Source: Flavobacterium cupreum (GTDB taxonomy: Bacteria; Bacteroidota; Bacteroidia; Flavobacteriales; Flavobacteriaceae). From it: a stretch of DNA of 64,000 bases. This document shows, in pieces, positions 7,697-17,061 of this stretch (position 1 is the stretch's first letter; every line of letters starts with the position of its first letter). A model generated the notes under the pieces. The model was not told the origin of the DNA, did no database searches, and saw only the letters and a program-made list of their open reading frames with translations. The position numbers and the translations under genes were made by a program. The stretch is taken from positions 124,001 through 188,000 of the forward strand of contig NZ_QWDM01000001.1 of NCBI RefSeq assembly GCF_003996965.1, given 5' to 3'.

Positions 7697-8791
7697 TTAG
7701 TTTTTCATCATTGTTTCATAATCAATATAACCTTCAGGACCACCTGAATAAAGAAGATCGGTATTAGGAAGAGACAGCGCTGTTCCTGTACGATATCTTT
7801 CTACCAAATCAGGGTTAGCAATAAACGGCAAACCAAACGCAATAAGATCAGCATTGCCTGAGTGTAAAAGTGCCTCTCGTTTTTCAGAATCAAGTCCACC
7901 GCCAATCATAAGAGTACCCTTGTATAATGGTCTGAAATAAGAAGCTACATCCTGAAATGCTGCTGCCGGAGTATCGGCAACCGATTCTACAGAGCCCAAA
8001 ACATGCAGATAAGCCAAATCAAACTGATTTAGCGCTTCGGCCAAATAACGGAAAGTAGGCTCCGTATCCGCATTAGGTTTTAGCGTTCCGGAACTAGTCG
8101 CAGGACTAATTTTCAATCCTACCCTTCCTTTTCCCCACACGCTGGTTACGGCTTCCAGTAGTTCGATTACAAAACGGCTTCTGTTTTCTGCAGAACCGCC
8201 ATAAGAATCGGTACGTTTGTTAGTCTCCGAACTCAAAAATTCAGGAAACAGGTACACGTGGGCGCCGTGAATTTCGACCCCGTCAAAACCGGCTTTTTTT
8301 GCGTTAAGGCTTGCGGTGCGAAAATCTTCTATAATCCCTTTAATGTCTTCAACCGTCATTTCGCGGGGTACAAGAGTATCCTTAAAACCATCAGGTGTAT
8401 ATGTTTGTTCATTCGGGTTAATAGCAGATGGCCCCAGAGGCAGTTTCCCTTTCAGGTGATCCGGATGACTCACTGCCCCAACATGCGAAATCTGAAGAAA
8501 TATTTTGCCTCCTGCATTATGTACTGCATCAACTACATGCTTCCAGGCTTCAGTTTGTTTATCGCTGTAAATACCGGGTACATTGATATATCCAATAGCA
8601 TCCGGGCTTACCCAAGTCCCTTCCGTAATGATCAGACCGGCAGATGCGCGTTGTTGGTAATACGTGGCCATTAGGTCAGTGGCCATAAGTTCTGGATTGG
8701 CAGCACGGCCTCTAGTCATGGGTGCCATGATGATGCGATTTTTTAAAGTAAGGTCGCCCAATTTGTATTCAGAAAATAATTTATTGTCCAT
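7697..8791 (-). CDS. Old Yellow Enzyme family alkene reductase (NADH:flavin oxidoreductase)
   Basis: 364-residue FMN-dependent TIM-barrel protein. It begins with YKLGDLTLKNRIIMAPMTRG (typical OYE N-terminus), has HGAH at the substrate-binding His pair, and NKRTDSYGGSAENRSRF plus a late GGGLDSE FMN-phosphate loop. It would reduce activated C=C bonds or electrophiles with NAD(P)H. The segment after HGAH reads VYLFPEFLSS where many relatives have GYLLDQFLSP. Neighbours are aldehyde/electrophile detoxification genes. Confidence 0.93.
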   Translation of the reverse strand: MDNKLFSEYKLGDLTLKNRIIMAPMTRGRAANPELMATDLMATYYQQRASAGLIITEGTWVSPDAIGYINVPGIYSDKQTEAWKHVVDAVHNAGGKIFLQISHVGAVSHPDHLKGKLPLGPSAINPNEQTYTPDGFKDTLVPREMTVEDIKGIIEDFRTASLNAKKAGFDGVEIHGAHVYLFPEFLSSETNKRTDSYGGSAENRSRFVIELLEAVTSVWGKGRVGLKISPATSSGTLKPNADTEPTFRYLAEALNQFDLAYLHVLGSVESVADTPAAAFQDVASYFRPLYKGTLMIGGGLDSEKREALLHSGNADLIAFGLPFIANPDLVERYRTGTALSLPNTDLLYSGGPEGYIDYETMMKN

Positions 8792-8921
8792 TGTTGTGTA
8801 TATTTAAGTTAAAAAAATGATAGTGATTTGATATGTGCTTAATAAGAATCAAATGCCATAATTAACTCTTATAAGCTTGTTGCGATTTAATTAATCAGAT
8901 TCAATAAAAAGTATAATTTAA

Positions 8922-9347
8922 TTATTCAAAAGGCAGAAGTGCTGCCGCTTCAGGGAAGAAGCTTTTGGCAACCTCGGCCATGTTCAATGCTTCGCGCAGC
9001 AATTTAATTTTCCCGTTTTCGGCCACCAGTCTGCCCATATACGATTGATTGTAAGGAAGTCCCGTTGCTCCATTGGTACAATGAACATCATATTCGCCAA
9101 ATACCTGATCGGTTGTGTCAATAAGAATTTGAATGTTTTCGAATTTAAAACCGGGAAACATATTTGGAAGATTTTGCAGAAATTCTAATATAACAGCCTT
9201 CCCTTTCATTTGCCAAGGCATCCCCAGCGTTTTAAGATAGGGAAGTTCGATAGCGGCATCGTCCGCAAATAATTCTATTACTTTTTCCGGATTATTAATA
9301 TTTTCAAGATAACTTATAAGCAATTCTTTCGCTGTTGTAGTACTCAT
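8922..9347 (-). CDS. NTF2-like/SnoaL-type protein
   Basis: 141-residue single-domain protein. The pattern YLENINNPEKVIELFADDAAIELP at the start, then MKGKAVILEFLQNL and VHCTNGATGLPYNQSY, fits the NTF2-like cone fold shared by ketosteroid isomerases and SnoaL-type enzymes. No catalytic assignment is possible. It is divergent from the aldehyde dehydrogenase across a 469-bp regulatory region. Confidence 0.75.
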   Translation of the reverse strand: MSTTTAKELLISYLENINNPEKVIELFADDAAIELPYLKTLGMPWQMKGKAVILEFLQNLPNMFPGFKFENIQILIDTTDQVFGEYDVHCTNGATGLPYNQSYMGRLVAENGKIKLLREALNMAEVAKSFFPEAAALLPFE

Positions 9348-9816
9348 TTTTTCTCATTTAAATAGGTTAGAAATTCTATTTGATTAGTGCAATTAACTTT
9401 CAACTGTAAAAAAGTTAACCGCTGATTGAGTTACAAAATTAGGCCGGGATATTGATTTTGAAATTGACATATAATAAGAAATCAATTGACAAATCTCAAT
9501 GATAAATACCCGGTTATTACACCACGGGAAGAATCGTTAACGATTCAGGAAAAGATGCTAAGCCTTAATGTATAGCGTTGTCGCAATTTTACATTTAATA
9601 GTAACCGACTGGAAAACATTCATTTCCTAAAACCAATTCCTATGAAAACTATATTTTGTTTAAGGACTAAAAGCATACCTGTTTGTTAATTCCTAATTGA
9701 ATAGTAACGATAAGATCAAATGATAGTGAGCTTTAGAGACAACAAATTTGGACTTCTGAGTCAAGTAGCTCCTCTGTTTTCACTCTAATTTTGCATTGTT
9801 AATTAAATAATACAAT
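9348..9816. promoter_or_regulatory. Divergent regulatory region with a 16-bp palindrome and two -7 boxes
   Basis: 469 bp without a gene. It contains a -7 box on the minus strand (TAATTTTG, 9434-9441) for the NTF2-like gene, a -7 box on the plus strand (TAATTTTG, 9786-9793) 24 nt before the aldehyde dehydrogenase ATG, and a perfect palindrome GAATCGTTAACGATTC (9531-9546). The palindrome is a plausible operator, perhaps for the AraC protein at 11333. No further coding potential was seen. Confidence 0.5.
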
Positions 9817-11232
9817 ATGAAAATAATAGATAAAATTTACGTTGATGGTCGCTTTACAGCACCACACGGAACAGCAACCCAGGATCTGTACAATCCTTCA
9901 ACAGGCGAAAAAATTGGTATCGTTCATTTAGGGGATCAAATTGATACCGATCAGGCAATTGAGGCCGCAAAAAAAGCTTTTGTGACTTTTTCAAAATCAA
10001 CCGTGAAGGAACGTGGCGAAATACTGCAGCGTCTGCACGATGCCATTCTTGCCAATGAAGAAGAACTTAATAAAGCGGCAGTGGAAGAATACGGATCTCC
10101 TATTTCGGCCACCAAAGGAAGAACCCGATATGCCGCACAAATATTTAGGGACACCAAAGCTGCCATGGAAAGTTTCGAATTTGAAAAACAGCTGGAGTAT
10201 GCCACTATTGTAAACGAGCCTTTGGGTATAATAGCTGCAATCACGCCCTGGAATGCAGATTATACGCACATCTGTGGAAAACTTGCCCCGGCTATTGCAG
10301 CGGGGTGTACGATTGTGATTAAGCCCAGTGAATTAAGTGCCCTTCAGACGCAGATCCTGACGGAGTGTTTTGATCAGGCTGGTGTTCCTAAGGGTGTCAT
10401 CAATATTGTAAACGGAACCGGTCCTGTTGTTGGAACGGTACTTACTGCTCACCCCGACATTGCAGTGGTAACCTTTACCGGATCTACCCAAATAGGAAGA
10501 GTTATTGGAAGCAAAGCCGCAGAAACCATGAAAAGGGTTACACTTGAGCTGGGCGGGAAATCCCCTAATATTATACTGGAAGATGCTGATCTTCAGAAAG
10601 CCATTCCTTTGGCATTGGCAATAGGTTTCAGCAACAGTGGCCAGGCCTGCCATGCCGGAACCAGGATATTAGTTCCGGAAAGCAAATTGGAAGAAATCAA
10701 AAGCCTGATTATAGAAAATATGAAAAACATCAGGATTGGGGATTTATGGAACTCGGAGTCTTACATTGGTCCGATGGTAAGTCAAAAACAGTATGACACT
10801 GTGCAGCGCTACATTCAGTCCGGCTGGGATCAGGGTGCTGAAATCCTTGTAGGAGGACCGGGCCATCCCGAAGGTCTTGGAGGGTTTTATGCCAAGCCCA
10901 CAGTCTTCGTGAATGTAACGCCAGAGATGATCATTGCCAAAGAAGAAATTTTTGGCCCGGTTCTTTGTGTTATCACCTACAAAACAGAAGAGGAAGCCAT
11001 AACTATAGCCAACGATACCATTTATGGCCTTTCCGCTTATATCAGTTCAGGTGATACAGAAAAAGCGAAACAGATCGCACGCCAGATTATCTCCGGACGC
11101 GTATTGATAAATACGGCTGTAAACAGGGAATCCCAGTCTCCATTTGGAGGATTTAAACAGTCCGGTATAGGCCGAACTTCATGGGCTTACGGTATTGACG
11201 AATACGTTGAACCAAAAGTGATTGCGGTTTAA
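9817..11232 (+). CDS. NAD(P)-dependent aldehyde dehydrogenase
   Basis: 471-residue ALDH superfamily enzyme converting an aldehyde to the acid. It shows ITPWNADY and VIKPSELSA (cofactor site), FTGSTQIGR, general base Glu in LELGGKSPN and the catalytic Cys in SGQACHAGTR, then EEIFGPVLCV and SPFGGFKQSGIGR. All key residues are intact. It is followed 100 bp later by an AraC regulator in the same direction. The natural aldehyde is unknown. Confidence 0.95.
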   Translation: MKIIDKIYVDGRFTAPHGTATQDLYNPSTGEKIGIVHLGDQIDTDQAIEAAKKAFVTFSKSTVKERGEILQRLHDAILANEEELNKAAVEEYGSPISATKGRTRYAAQIFRDTKAAMESFEFEKQLEYATIVNEPLGIIAAITPWNADYTHICGKLAPAIAAGCTIVIKPSELSALQTQILTECFDQAGVPKGVINIVNGTGPVVGTVLTAHPDIAVVTFTGSTQIGRVIGSKAAETMKRVTLELGGKSPNIILEDADLQKAIPLALAIGFSNSGQACHAGTRILVPESKLEEIKSLIIENMKNIRIGDLWNSESYIGPMVSQKQYDTVQRYIQSGWDQGAEILVGGPGHPEGLGGFYAKPTVFVNVTPEMIIAKEEIFGPVLCVITYKTEEEAITIANDTIYGLSAYISSGDTEKAKQIARQIISGRVLINTAVNRESQSPFGGFKQSGIGRTSWAYGIDEYVEPKVIAV

Positions 11233-11332
11233 TAAACAATTTGCTTCTGCTATTTCATCTACTGAATGAGCAGCATTGCAATTTAAAATTTCAATGCTGC
11301 TTACCTTTATAGTACAAAATAATTTTTAGAAA

Positions 11333-12130
11333 ATGATAAGTCCCAACATTCTGTATTCCTGTTATGTAACGCGAAATTTATCCAACGAGCAGTTTATTCC
11401 CGAACATATTTTTCTGTATCAGTTTTCCGGATCGCTGGTTATCAATGATGCTGAAAAAGAATACACAGTGCAGACAGGCGAATTCTGCCTGGCCAGAAGA
11501 AACCGCCTGGCCAGGTATATTAAAATTCCGCCACAAAACGGAGAATATAAAACCATATCAGTACGGCTTGACCAAAACTTTTTAAAAGATTTCAGTAAAG
11601 AGTATGGATTTACAGCAGAGATGCCGGCTGCTGACGATTCCGTGATAAACATACAGTCACAGCCACTTTTACTGCACTATATTCAGTCCCTCTCGCCTTA
11701 CTTTGATCTTACGTCAGCTGGTAAAAATGAACAAATACTTCTTATAAAAACAAAAGAAGCCGTACTATTGTTATTAAAAACAAATCCCGAACTCAAAAAT
11801 GTACTGTTTGATTTTAGCGAGCCCGGAAAAATAGACCTGGAAGCTTTTATGAACCGGAATTTTCAGTTTAATATTTCAATGGAACGTTTTGGATACATGA
11901 GCGGCAGAAGTTTAACAACCTTCAAACGTGATTTTAAAAAGATTTTTAAAATGGCACCGGGAAAATGGCTCCTGCAAAAACGGCTGCAGCAGGCTAACTT
12001 TCTCATCACTAAAAGGGGCCGAAAGCCATCAGATGTTTACCTGGAAGTGGGATTTGAAGATATCTCCCATTTTTCACGTTCCTTCAGCAAGGAATTCGGG
12101 ATAGCACCATCAAAGGCATTTTCTAAATGA
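11333..12130 (+). CDS. AraC family transcriptional regulator
   Basis: 265 residues. The N-terminal half has a cupin-like pattern (FIPEHIFLYQFSG, VQTGEFCLARRN), and the C-terminal half two helix-turn-helix motifs ending GFEDISHFSRSFSKEFG then APSKAF. It lies 100 bp downstream of the aldehyde dehydrogenase and probably controls it; the operator may be the palindrome at 9531-9546. Nothing supported lies in the next 196 bp. Confidence 0.9.
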   Translation: MISPNILYSCYVTRNLSNEQFIPEHIFLYQFSGSLVINDAEKEYTVQTGEFCLARRNRLARYIKIPPQNGEYKTISVRLDQNFLKDFSKEYGFTAEMPAADDSVINIQSQPLLLHYIQSLSPYFDLTSAGKNEQILLIKTKEAVLLLLKTNPELKNVLFDFSEPGKIDLEAFMNRNFQFNISMERFGYMSGRSLTTFKRDFKKIFKMAPGKWLLQKRLQQANFLITKRGRKPSDVYLEVGFEDISHFSRSFSKEFGIAPSKAFSK

Positions 12131-12326
12131 TTACTATTTATACTAAAATTAGAGTTACTTAATGCTAATAGTATCCCAAAAAATTTTATGGCTAGTAAGA
12201 GTGGCACTATACTGCTAAACTCCATTTCGTTTCTCCGAAGTTTTACAAAATACCTAATCTGAACACTACGCTCCACAACTTCATTAATTACAGGAGTTTA
12301 TTTTTTTTGTAATACATCTACTATTA

Positions 12327-13490
12327 TTACTGTTGTACTATGATATTATTTAACTTAAAAGAACAGTAAAGAAGAAAAATGGCACACAAAACAATAATTC
12401 CTACAGCACCTTGCTGTGAGCCAATATAATCTGTGGCAAATCCCATTAAAGGCGGAAATACAGCTCCTCCAGCCACTCCGGTAACCATTAATCCGGAAAT
12501 TTCATTGGTTAATAAGGGTTTTGATTTTATGGCCAACGTATAGATTACAGCAAAGATGCTCGATGATCCAAAAGCAATTATACAAACCAATGCAAGAATA
12601 AGAGATTGGCCTTCGGCAAAAACTAGTGAAACCAATGCAAAAAGAACAACTGTCATATTGATTTTGAAGAATACTTTTTCAGAAAATTTTCTCAATAAGA
12701 ATATACCAAAGACTGTACCTATTGTACGTGCTGCAAAATACCAGCTTGAACCATATGTAGCTGCTTCTTTAACTAAACCAGCCCTTTCTATCAGTAATTT
12801 TGGAGTTACCGTATTCATACCAACATCCAGACCCACAATACATAAAATGCCAAGGAACGACAGTAAAATATTTCTGTCTTTTAACAGGCCAATTGTTTTA
12901 GAAAAGCTGGCGGTTTTCTTTTCAGTTACCCCCTCTTCTATCCTTGTAAAAAATAACCAGACGAGTGAAACGAAGGTAATTAGAGTGTAAACGTAAAAGC
13001 TCTTCTCCCACGAACCATATTTTAGAGAAAAATACCCCACCAGTAAAGGTCCTACAAAAGAGGATACTGCTTTAATAAATTGTCCTCCGGTAATGTAGCT
13101 GGTTAATTTTGAACTGTCTACAATATTAGTAAGTAATGGGTTTAGAGATACCTGTAAAATAGTATTACCCACTCCAAGTAAAATAAATGTCATATAACAG
13201 CTTGCTTCATTAAATAAAATAATGGGGATAAAAGTAGCCGCCAGTGTAACAAGTAATCCAAGTGAAACCATATTCTTTCTTCCGTATTTGTCCATTGCCA
13301 TTGCTGCCGGAATAGATAATATGAAAAACCATAAAAAAACCATAGAAGGTAAAAAACCGGCCTGTGTCTCGCTCCAATTAAATTGGGATTGCGCGTAGGT
13401 TACTGAAATACCTACCAAATCGCAAAATCCCATGATAAAAAATCCCATTAGGATGGGCAGGAGTTTTAAATTAATTTGCTCTTTTTGCAT
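12327..13490 (-). CDS. MFS sugar transporter, predicted mannose/oligomannoside importer
   Basis: 387-residue inner-membrane protein with about twelve hydrophobic segments. It has the MFS loop MDKYGRKNM between TM2 and TM3, FNWSETQAGFLPS and GGAVFPPLMGFATDYIG, resembling FucP-type sugar symporters. It is the last gene of the mannan locus, 29 bp past the GH92 gene. Its place suggests uptake of the mannose released in the periplasm. Confidence 0.85.
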   Translation of the reverse strand: MQKEQINLKLLPILMGFFIMGFCDLVGISVTYAQSQFNWSETQAGFLPSMVFLWFFILSIPAAMAMDKYGRKNMVSLGLLVTLAATFIPIILFNEASCYMTFILLGVGNTILQVSLNPLLTNIVDSSKLTSYITGGQFIKAVSSFVGPLLVGYFSLKYGSWEKSFYVYTLITFVSLVWLFFTRIEEGVTEKKTASFSKTIGLLKDRNILLSFLGILCIVGLDVGMNTVTPKLLIERAGLVKEAATYGSSWYFAARTIGTVFGIFLLRKFSEKVFFKINMTVVLFALVSLVFAEGQSLILALVCIIAFGSSSIFAVIYTLAIKSKPLLTNEISGLMVTGVAGGAVFPPLMGFATDYIGSQQGAVGIIVLCAIFLLYCSFKLNNIIVQQ

Positions 13491-13518
13491 GATTTATTAT
13501 ATAAAATTTATTAGGAAA

Positions 13519-15870
13519 TTAATTAGACCATTTTTGACATGGCTTATCGCCTACAGCCATTTTTATAAGTCCTCCTTTTTTAATATCCTCCAGACTTATT
13601 TTTAAATTCTTTAAACTGGTATTGTTGAAACTTGCCTCTTGCAGATAAACATTCTTTTTAGAATTATCACTGACCTCAATGATAAAGTCTTTTCTGTTTA
13701 ATGATTTTGGTAATTTAATTGTTATTTTATCAAATATCGGACTGCTTATCTGGTAAGACGGATTGATCTCTGTAAGTCCTTTTACATCAAATAAACCAAT
13801 AGATGACATTACATACCAGGATCCTAATTGTCCCTGATCTTCATCTTGTCCGTAACCATAACCATGAATTCCTTCGGTACCATAAAATTCATCGCAGATA
13901 GCGTGTACCCATTTTTGAGTTAAGTATGGCTTTCCTGAAAAATTAAACAGCCATGAGATATGCAAATTGGGCTGGTTTCCATGATTGTAGAATCCTGATA
14001 ATCCTGCGAATGCATCAATCTTAGTACCACCGCCAAATACATTTTTTTGAGAGGCTTCGAAAATAGTTTCTAACCGGTTGTTGAAGGTGTCTTTACCAAG
14101 CGTTTCTACTAATTCTTCTATATCATGAGGAACATAAAACGTATATTGCCACGCATTACCTTCCTGAAAACCTCGCCATGGCTGTGAAGGATCAAAGTTA
14201 TCGACAAATTTTCCGTTGGCATATTTAGGACGTATAAATTTGCTTTCGCTATCATATAATAATTTCCAGCCTTTAGATAATTTTATTAATTGGTCATAAT
14301 CTTTCGTTTTACCTAATGATTTGGCAAATTGTGCCACTGCGAAAGCACTATAAGAATATTCTAATGTATGTGAAGCTGAAAATCCTGAACCTTCAGTAAT
14401 AGTATTAAAACCGATGTCTTCTATTTGTGGTGAGTACCCATTTTCTATAAATTGCTTCACATCCATTTTTCCTGCGCCCTCGATTCTGTCTTTCCAGGTA
14501 ATTTCATTTTTTAATGCCGCTTCATATCCTAGTGCTACATCAAAATTTTGAATTCCTGAATTATAAGCAGAAGCAATTGCCAATCCTGTGAAATTTGTAC
14601 CCACACCCGAAACGTATTTACTGTTTGCAAGCCCATCGCCCAGCCATCCGGCATCCTTATAAACAAGCAGCTGCCCCTGCACCCAATCCGCATAATAATC
14701 AGGATAGGCCAAAGCCCATAGTTGGGTTAAATTCCAGAATCCTCCCCAAATTGCATCTGTATTGTAGCAATTGTGCTTTGGGATTCCTTTGCTGTTTAAT
14801 GGTATTTGTCCAATTTCTCCATTATTCATAGGATAAGCTCCATTGACATCATTGTATAATCCTCTTCCTAAAAGAGCATGATATAAACCTGTATAGAATT
14901 TAATTTTATCTGTATCATTTTTACCTTCAACAGTTATTCTTCCTAAATATTCATTCCATGTAGCTAATGCTTCTTTTTTTGCTTTATCAAAATTGGTGTT
15001 CTTGGCTTCCGAATTTAAGTTTAGTCGTGCATTAGCAACTGAAGTATAAGACAGACCAACTTTTACTGTAATGGTTTCATTTTCTTTGGTATCAAAGGTT
15101 AAATATAAACCAGCCCCAATTCCGGAAATTTCTTTTTTGGAGGCTAAAGTCCCTTCTTTGTTGAATACTCCAAAAGCTTTCGGTTTTTTATCCAGAACAG
15201 CAGAAAAATACATGGCAACTTCGGCACCGGCCTGATATTTTTTTACATATTCAGGATTGGTAATTACATATCCTTCGATACGCCCATCTTCAGTCATCAT
15301 TACTTTTGATTCTTTTACTGCACCGCTTTCACCCTGTCTGTTTCCGATATCAAATATAATGTGAGACTCGCTAGATTTTGGGAACGTGTAACGTTGAAAA
15401 CCAACTCTTTTTGTTGCGGTAAGTTCTGCTTTTACCTTATAATCTTTTAGTAAAACCGAATAATATCCCGAAGTAGCATATTCATCTTTTCTGTCAAATC
15501 TTGAACGGTAACCTTCATCAGGATTTTCAAGAGTTCCGGGAATGGTCTGCAATTTACCTACAGAAGGCGCCAGTACTATTCCGCCAACCTGAAATTCATG
15601 CAGGCACGCAAATCCTTCAATAGAAGTGTCCCGGTCATCATACCCTGTCGCTTCCCAACCTTGCACATTACCATAGTGCGCATTGGTAGAAGGTCCTAAT
15701 TTTGCCAGTCCAAAAGGCACAGCAGCCGGGGTATAAAAAAACCATCGGCTGTGAGCAGTTCCTATATTTGGATTTACATAATCGGATAGTTTTTTTTGCC
15801 CATTTTGTGCATGAGAGGTATTGCATATACAACTTAGACTTATAATTAGCAGGCTTAAAATCTTTTTCAT
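13519..15870 (-). CDS. GH92 family alpha-mannosidase
   Basis: 783 residues with a signal peptide ending TSHAQ. The family GH92 start is DYVNPNIGTAHSR, and the late catalytic region GYGQDEDQGQLGSWYVMSS corresponds to the conserved GNxDxGQMSaWYvfSa segment holding the Asp base. GH92 enzymes are calcium-dependent exo-alpha-mannosidases releasing mannose from alpha-1,2, 1,3, 1,4 or 1,6 linkages. It sits 12 bp after a GH76 gene, as expected for alpha-mannan breakdown. The exact linkage is not predictable here. Confidence 0.93.
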   Translation of the reverse strand: MKKILSLLIISLSCICNTSHAQNGQKKLSDYVNPNIGTAHSRWFFYTPAAVPFGLAKLGPSTNAHYGNVQGWEATGYDDRDTSIEGFACLHEFQVGGIVLAPSVGKLQTIPGTLENPDEGYRSRFDRKDEYATSGYYSVLLKDYKVKAELTATKRVGFQRYTFPKSSESHIIFDIGNRQGESGAVKESKVMMTEDGRIEGYVITNPEYVKKYQAGAEVAMYFSAVLDKKPKAFGVFNKEGTLASKKEISGIGAGLYLTFDTKENETITVKVGLSYTSVANARLNLNSEAKNTNFDKAKKEALATWNEYLGRITVEGKNDTDKIKFYTGLYHALLGRGLYNDVNGAYPMNNGEIGQIPLNSKGIPKHNCYNTDAIWGGFWNLTQLWALAYPDYYADWVQGQLLVYKDAGWLGDGLANSKYVSGVGTNFTGLAIASAYNSGIQNFDVALGYEAALKNEITWKDRIEGAGKMDVKQFIENGYSPQIEDIGFNTITEGSGFSASHTLEYSYSAFAVAQFAKSLGKTKDYDQLIKLSKGWKLLYDSESKFIRPKYANGKFVDNFDPSQPWRGFQEGNAWQYTFYVPHDIEELVETLGKDTFNNRLETIFEASQKNVFGGGTKIDAFAGLSGFYNHGNQPNLHISWLFNFSGKPYLTQKWVHAICDEFYGTEGIHGYGYGQDEDQGQLGSWYVMSSIGLFDVKGLTEINPSYQISSPIFDKITIKLPKSLNRKDFIIEVSDNSKKNVYLQEASFNNTSLKNLKISLEDIKKGGLIKMAVGDKPCQKWSN

Positions 15871-15882
15871 GATAGAATAAAT

Positions 15883-17061
15883 TTAAGTATTTTGTTTTTT
15901 TATTAATGCAATCCGAGCATAAAGTTCGATTACTGCAGCTTGATTAAGCAGCCATTTTGGTGTTTTTGATTCGTCTTTTTCGGCATTCCAATCACTGTAC
16001 AAAAGCCCTTTATCATCCCGGGCATTTGCCCATGCGAAATCAATATTTTTGATAATAGTATTTATATATTTTGAGTTTTGATCGACAGCATATAAATCCT
16101 GATAGCCGCGAAATAAAACGACAGTAAACCACGGATTATCTAAAATTGATATACGACCATCGGTTTGTTTTTTCCCAAAATATAAATAAGAACCTTCGGC
16201 CAGTGATTGTGCTTCATTAAGATACATTTTGTTGCCTGTAATTTTGTATAAGCTCACAGCTGCCTGCAGCATTGTTCCGGTATTGTAAGTCCAGGCGGTT
16301 TTTAAAACAGAACGATCAGCGGTTTTCATATCATTCCAGTAAATATTTTCTTCAGCCTTTAAATGCGAATGCATCCAGTTATAAAATTTCAGGCCCCAGT
16401 CTAAATAATATTTGTCTTTTGTCTGTTCGTAAATTTTTAATGCTAATACTGTTGCTTTTCCGTTGGAACATGCCGGTTTTTGGTCATAAATCCCTTCAAG
16501 CCAGGTAACTCCGCCTTCAAGATCACTATTCCATCCGCTTATAATGAATTCAAAAACTTCTTTGGCATCTTTTAGATAACTCTTCTGTTTTGTATTGGAG
16601 TAAGCTTCAATATAATCAATACCTACTAATCCGTTATCATCATAATAACGATCCGATTTTTCGAGTCTGGTTGGGTATGCCTGATATCCAATAGGCTTTC
16701 GAATAGTATCACGGTATTGTTTTTGAGCTTCAATCAAATTTTTAAGAGAAGTGTTATACTTCTTTTTATCAATTTTGTACAATATATTCACAGCCGATGT
16801 CATTCCGCTAAAAGGCCACAAAAATGAAACTTCTTTTGCTGCTTTCTCTCCGTCATTAAAATAATTTAAATTGGGCTGATTGGTATTGGGATAATATTCA
16901 GAAAATAAATTATACTTTGGCAAATAATATAATCCATAAACCAATTCATAAAATGATTCGGCTCTGTTTTTATATTCCTTATATGGCTCTATTTTCTGCT
17001 GGCCTTGGGCTTGTGCAATGAATACAATACCAAGTATAATTGCCGTTACTATTTTCTTCAT
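15883..17061 (-). CDS. GH76 family endo-alpha-1,6-mannanase, secreted
   Basis: 392 residues from the ATG at 17061, giving the signal peptide MKKIVTAIILGIVFIAQAQG. The frame extends to 17133, but that part overlaps the upstream gene and has no signal sequence. The catalytic Asp pair is in RYYDDNGLVGIDYIEAY. The ATG overlaps the stop of the upstream GH76 gene by one base (TAATG), so translation is coupled. No lipobox Cys is seen, unlike its neighbour, suggesting a periplasmic enzyme acting after surface cleavage. Confidence 0.9.
   Translation of the reverse strand: MKKIVTAIILGIVFIAQAQGQQKIEPYKEYKNRAESFYELVYGLYYLPKYNLFSEYYPNTNQPNLNYFNDGEKAAKEVSFLWPFSGMTSAVNILYKIDKKKYNTSLKNLIEAQKQYRDTIRKPIGYQAYPTRLEKSDRYYDDNGLVGIDYIEAYSNTKQKSYLKDAKEVFEFIISGWNSDLEGGVTWLEGIYDQKPACSNGKATVLALKIYEQTKDKYYLDWGLKFYNWMHSHLKAEENIYWNDMKTADRSVLKTAWTYNTGTMLQAAVSLYKITGNKMYLNEAQSLAEGSYLYFGKKQTDGRISILDNPWFTVVLFRGYQDLYAVDQNSKYINTIIKNIDFAWANARDDKGLLYSDWNAEKDESKTPKWLLNQAAVIELYARIALIKKQNT

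Noticed and set aside
12131..12276. Minus-strand frame overlapping the AraC gene end
   Set aside because: Half of it is antisense to the AraC gene, and the rest is AT-rich with no recognisable motif.
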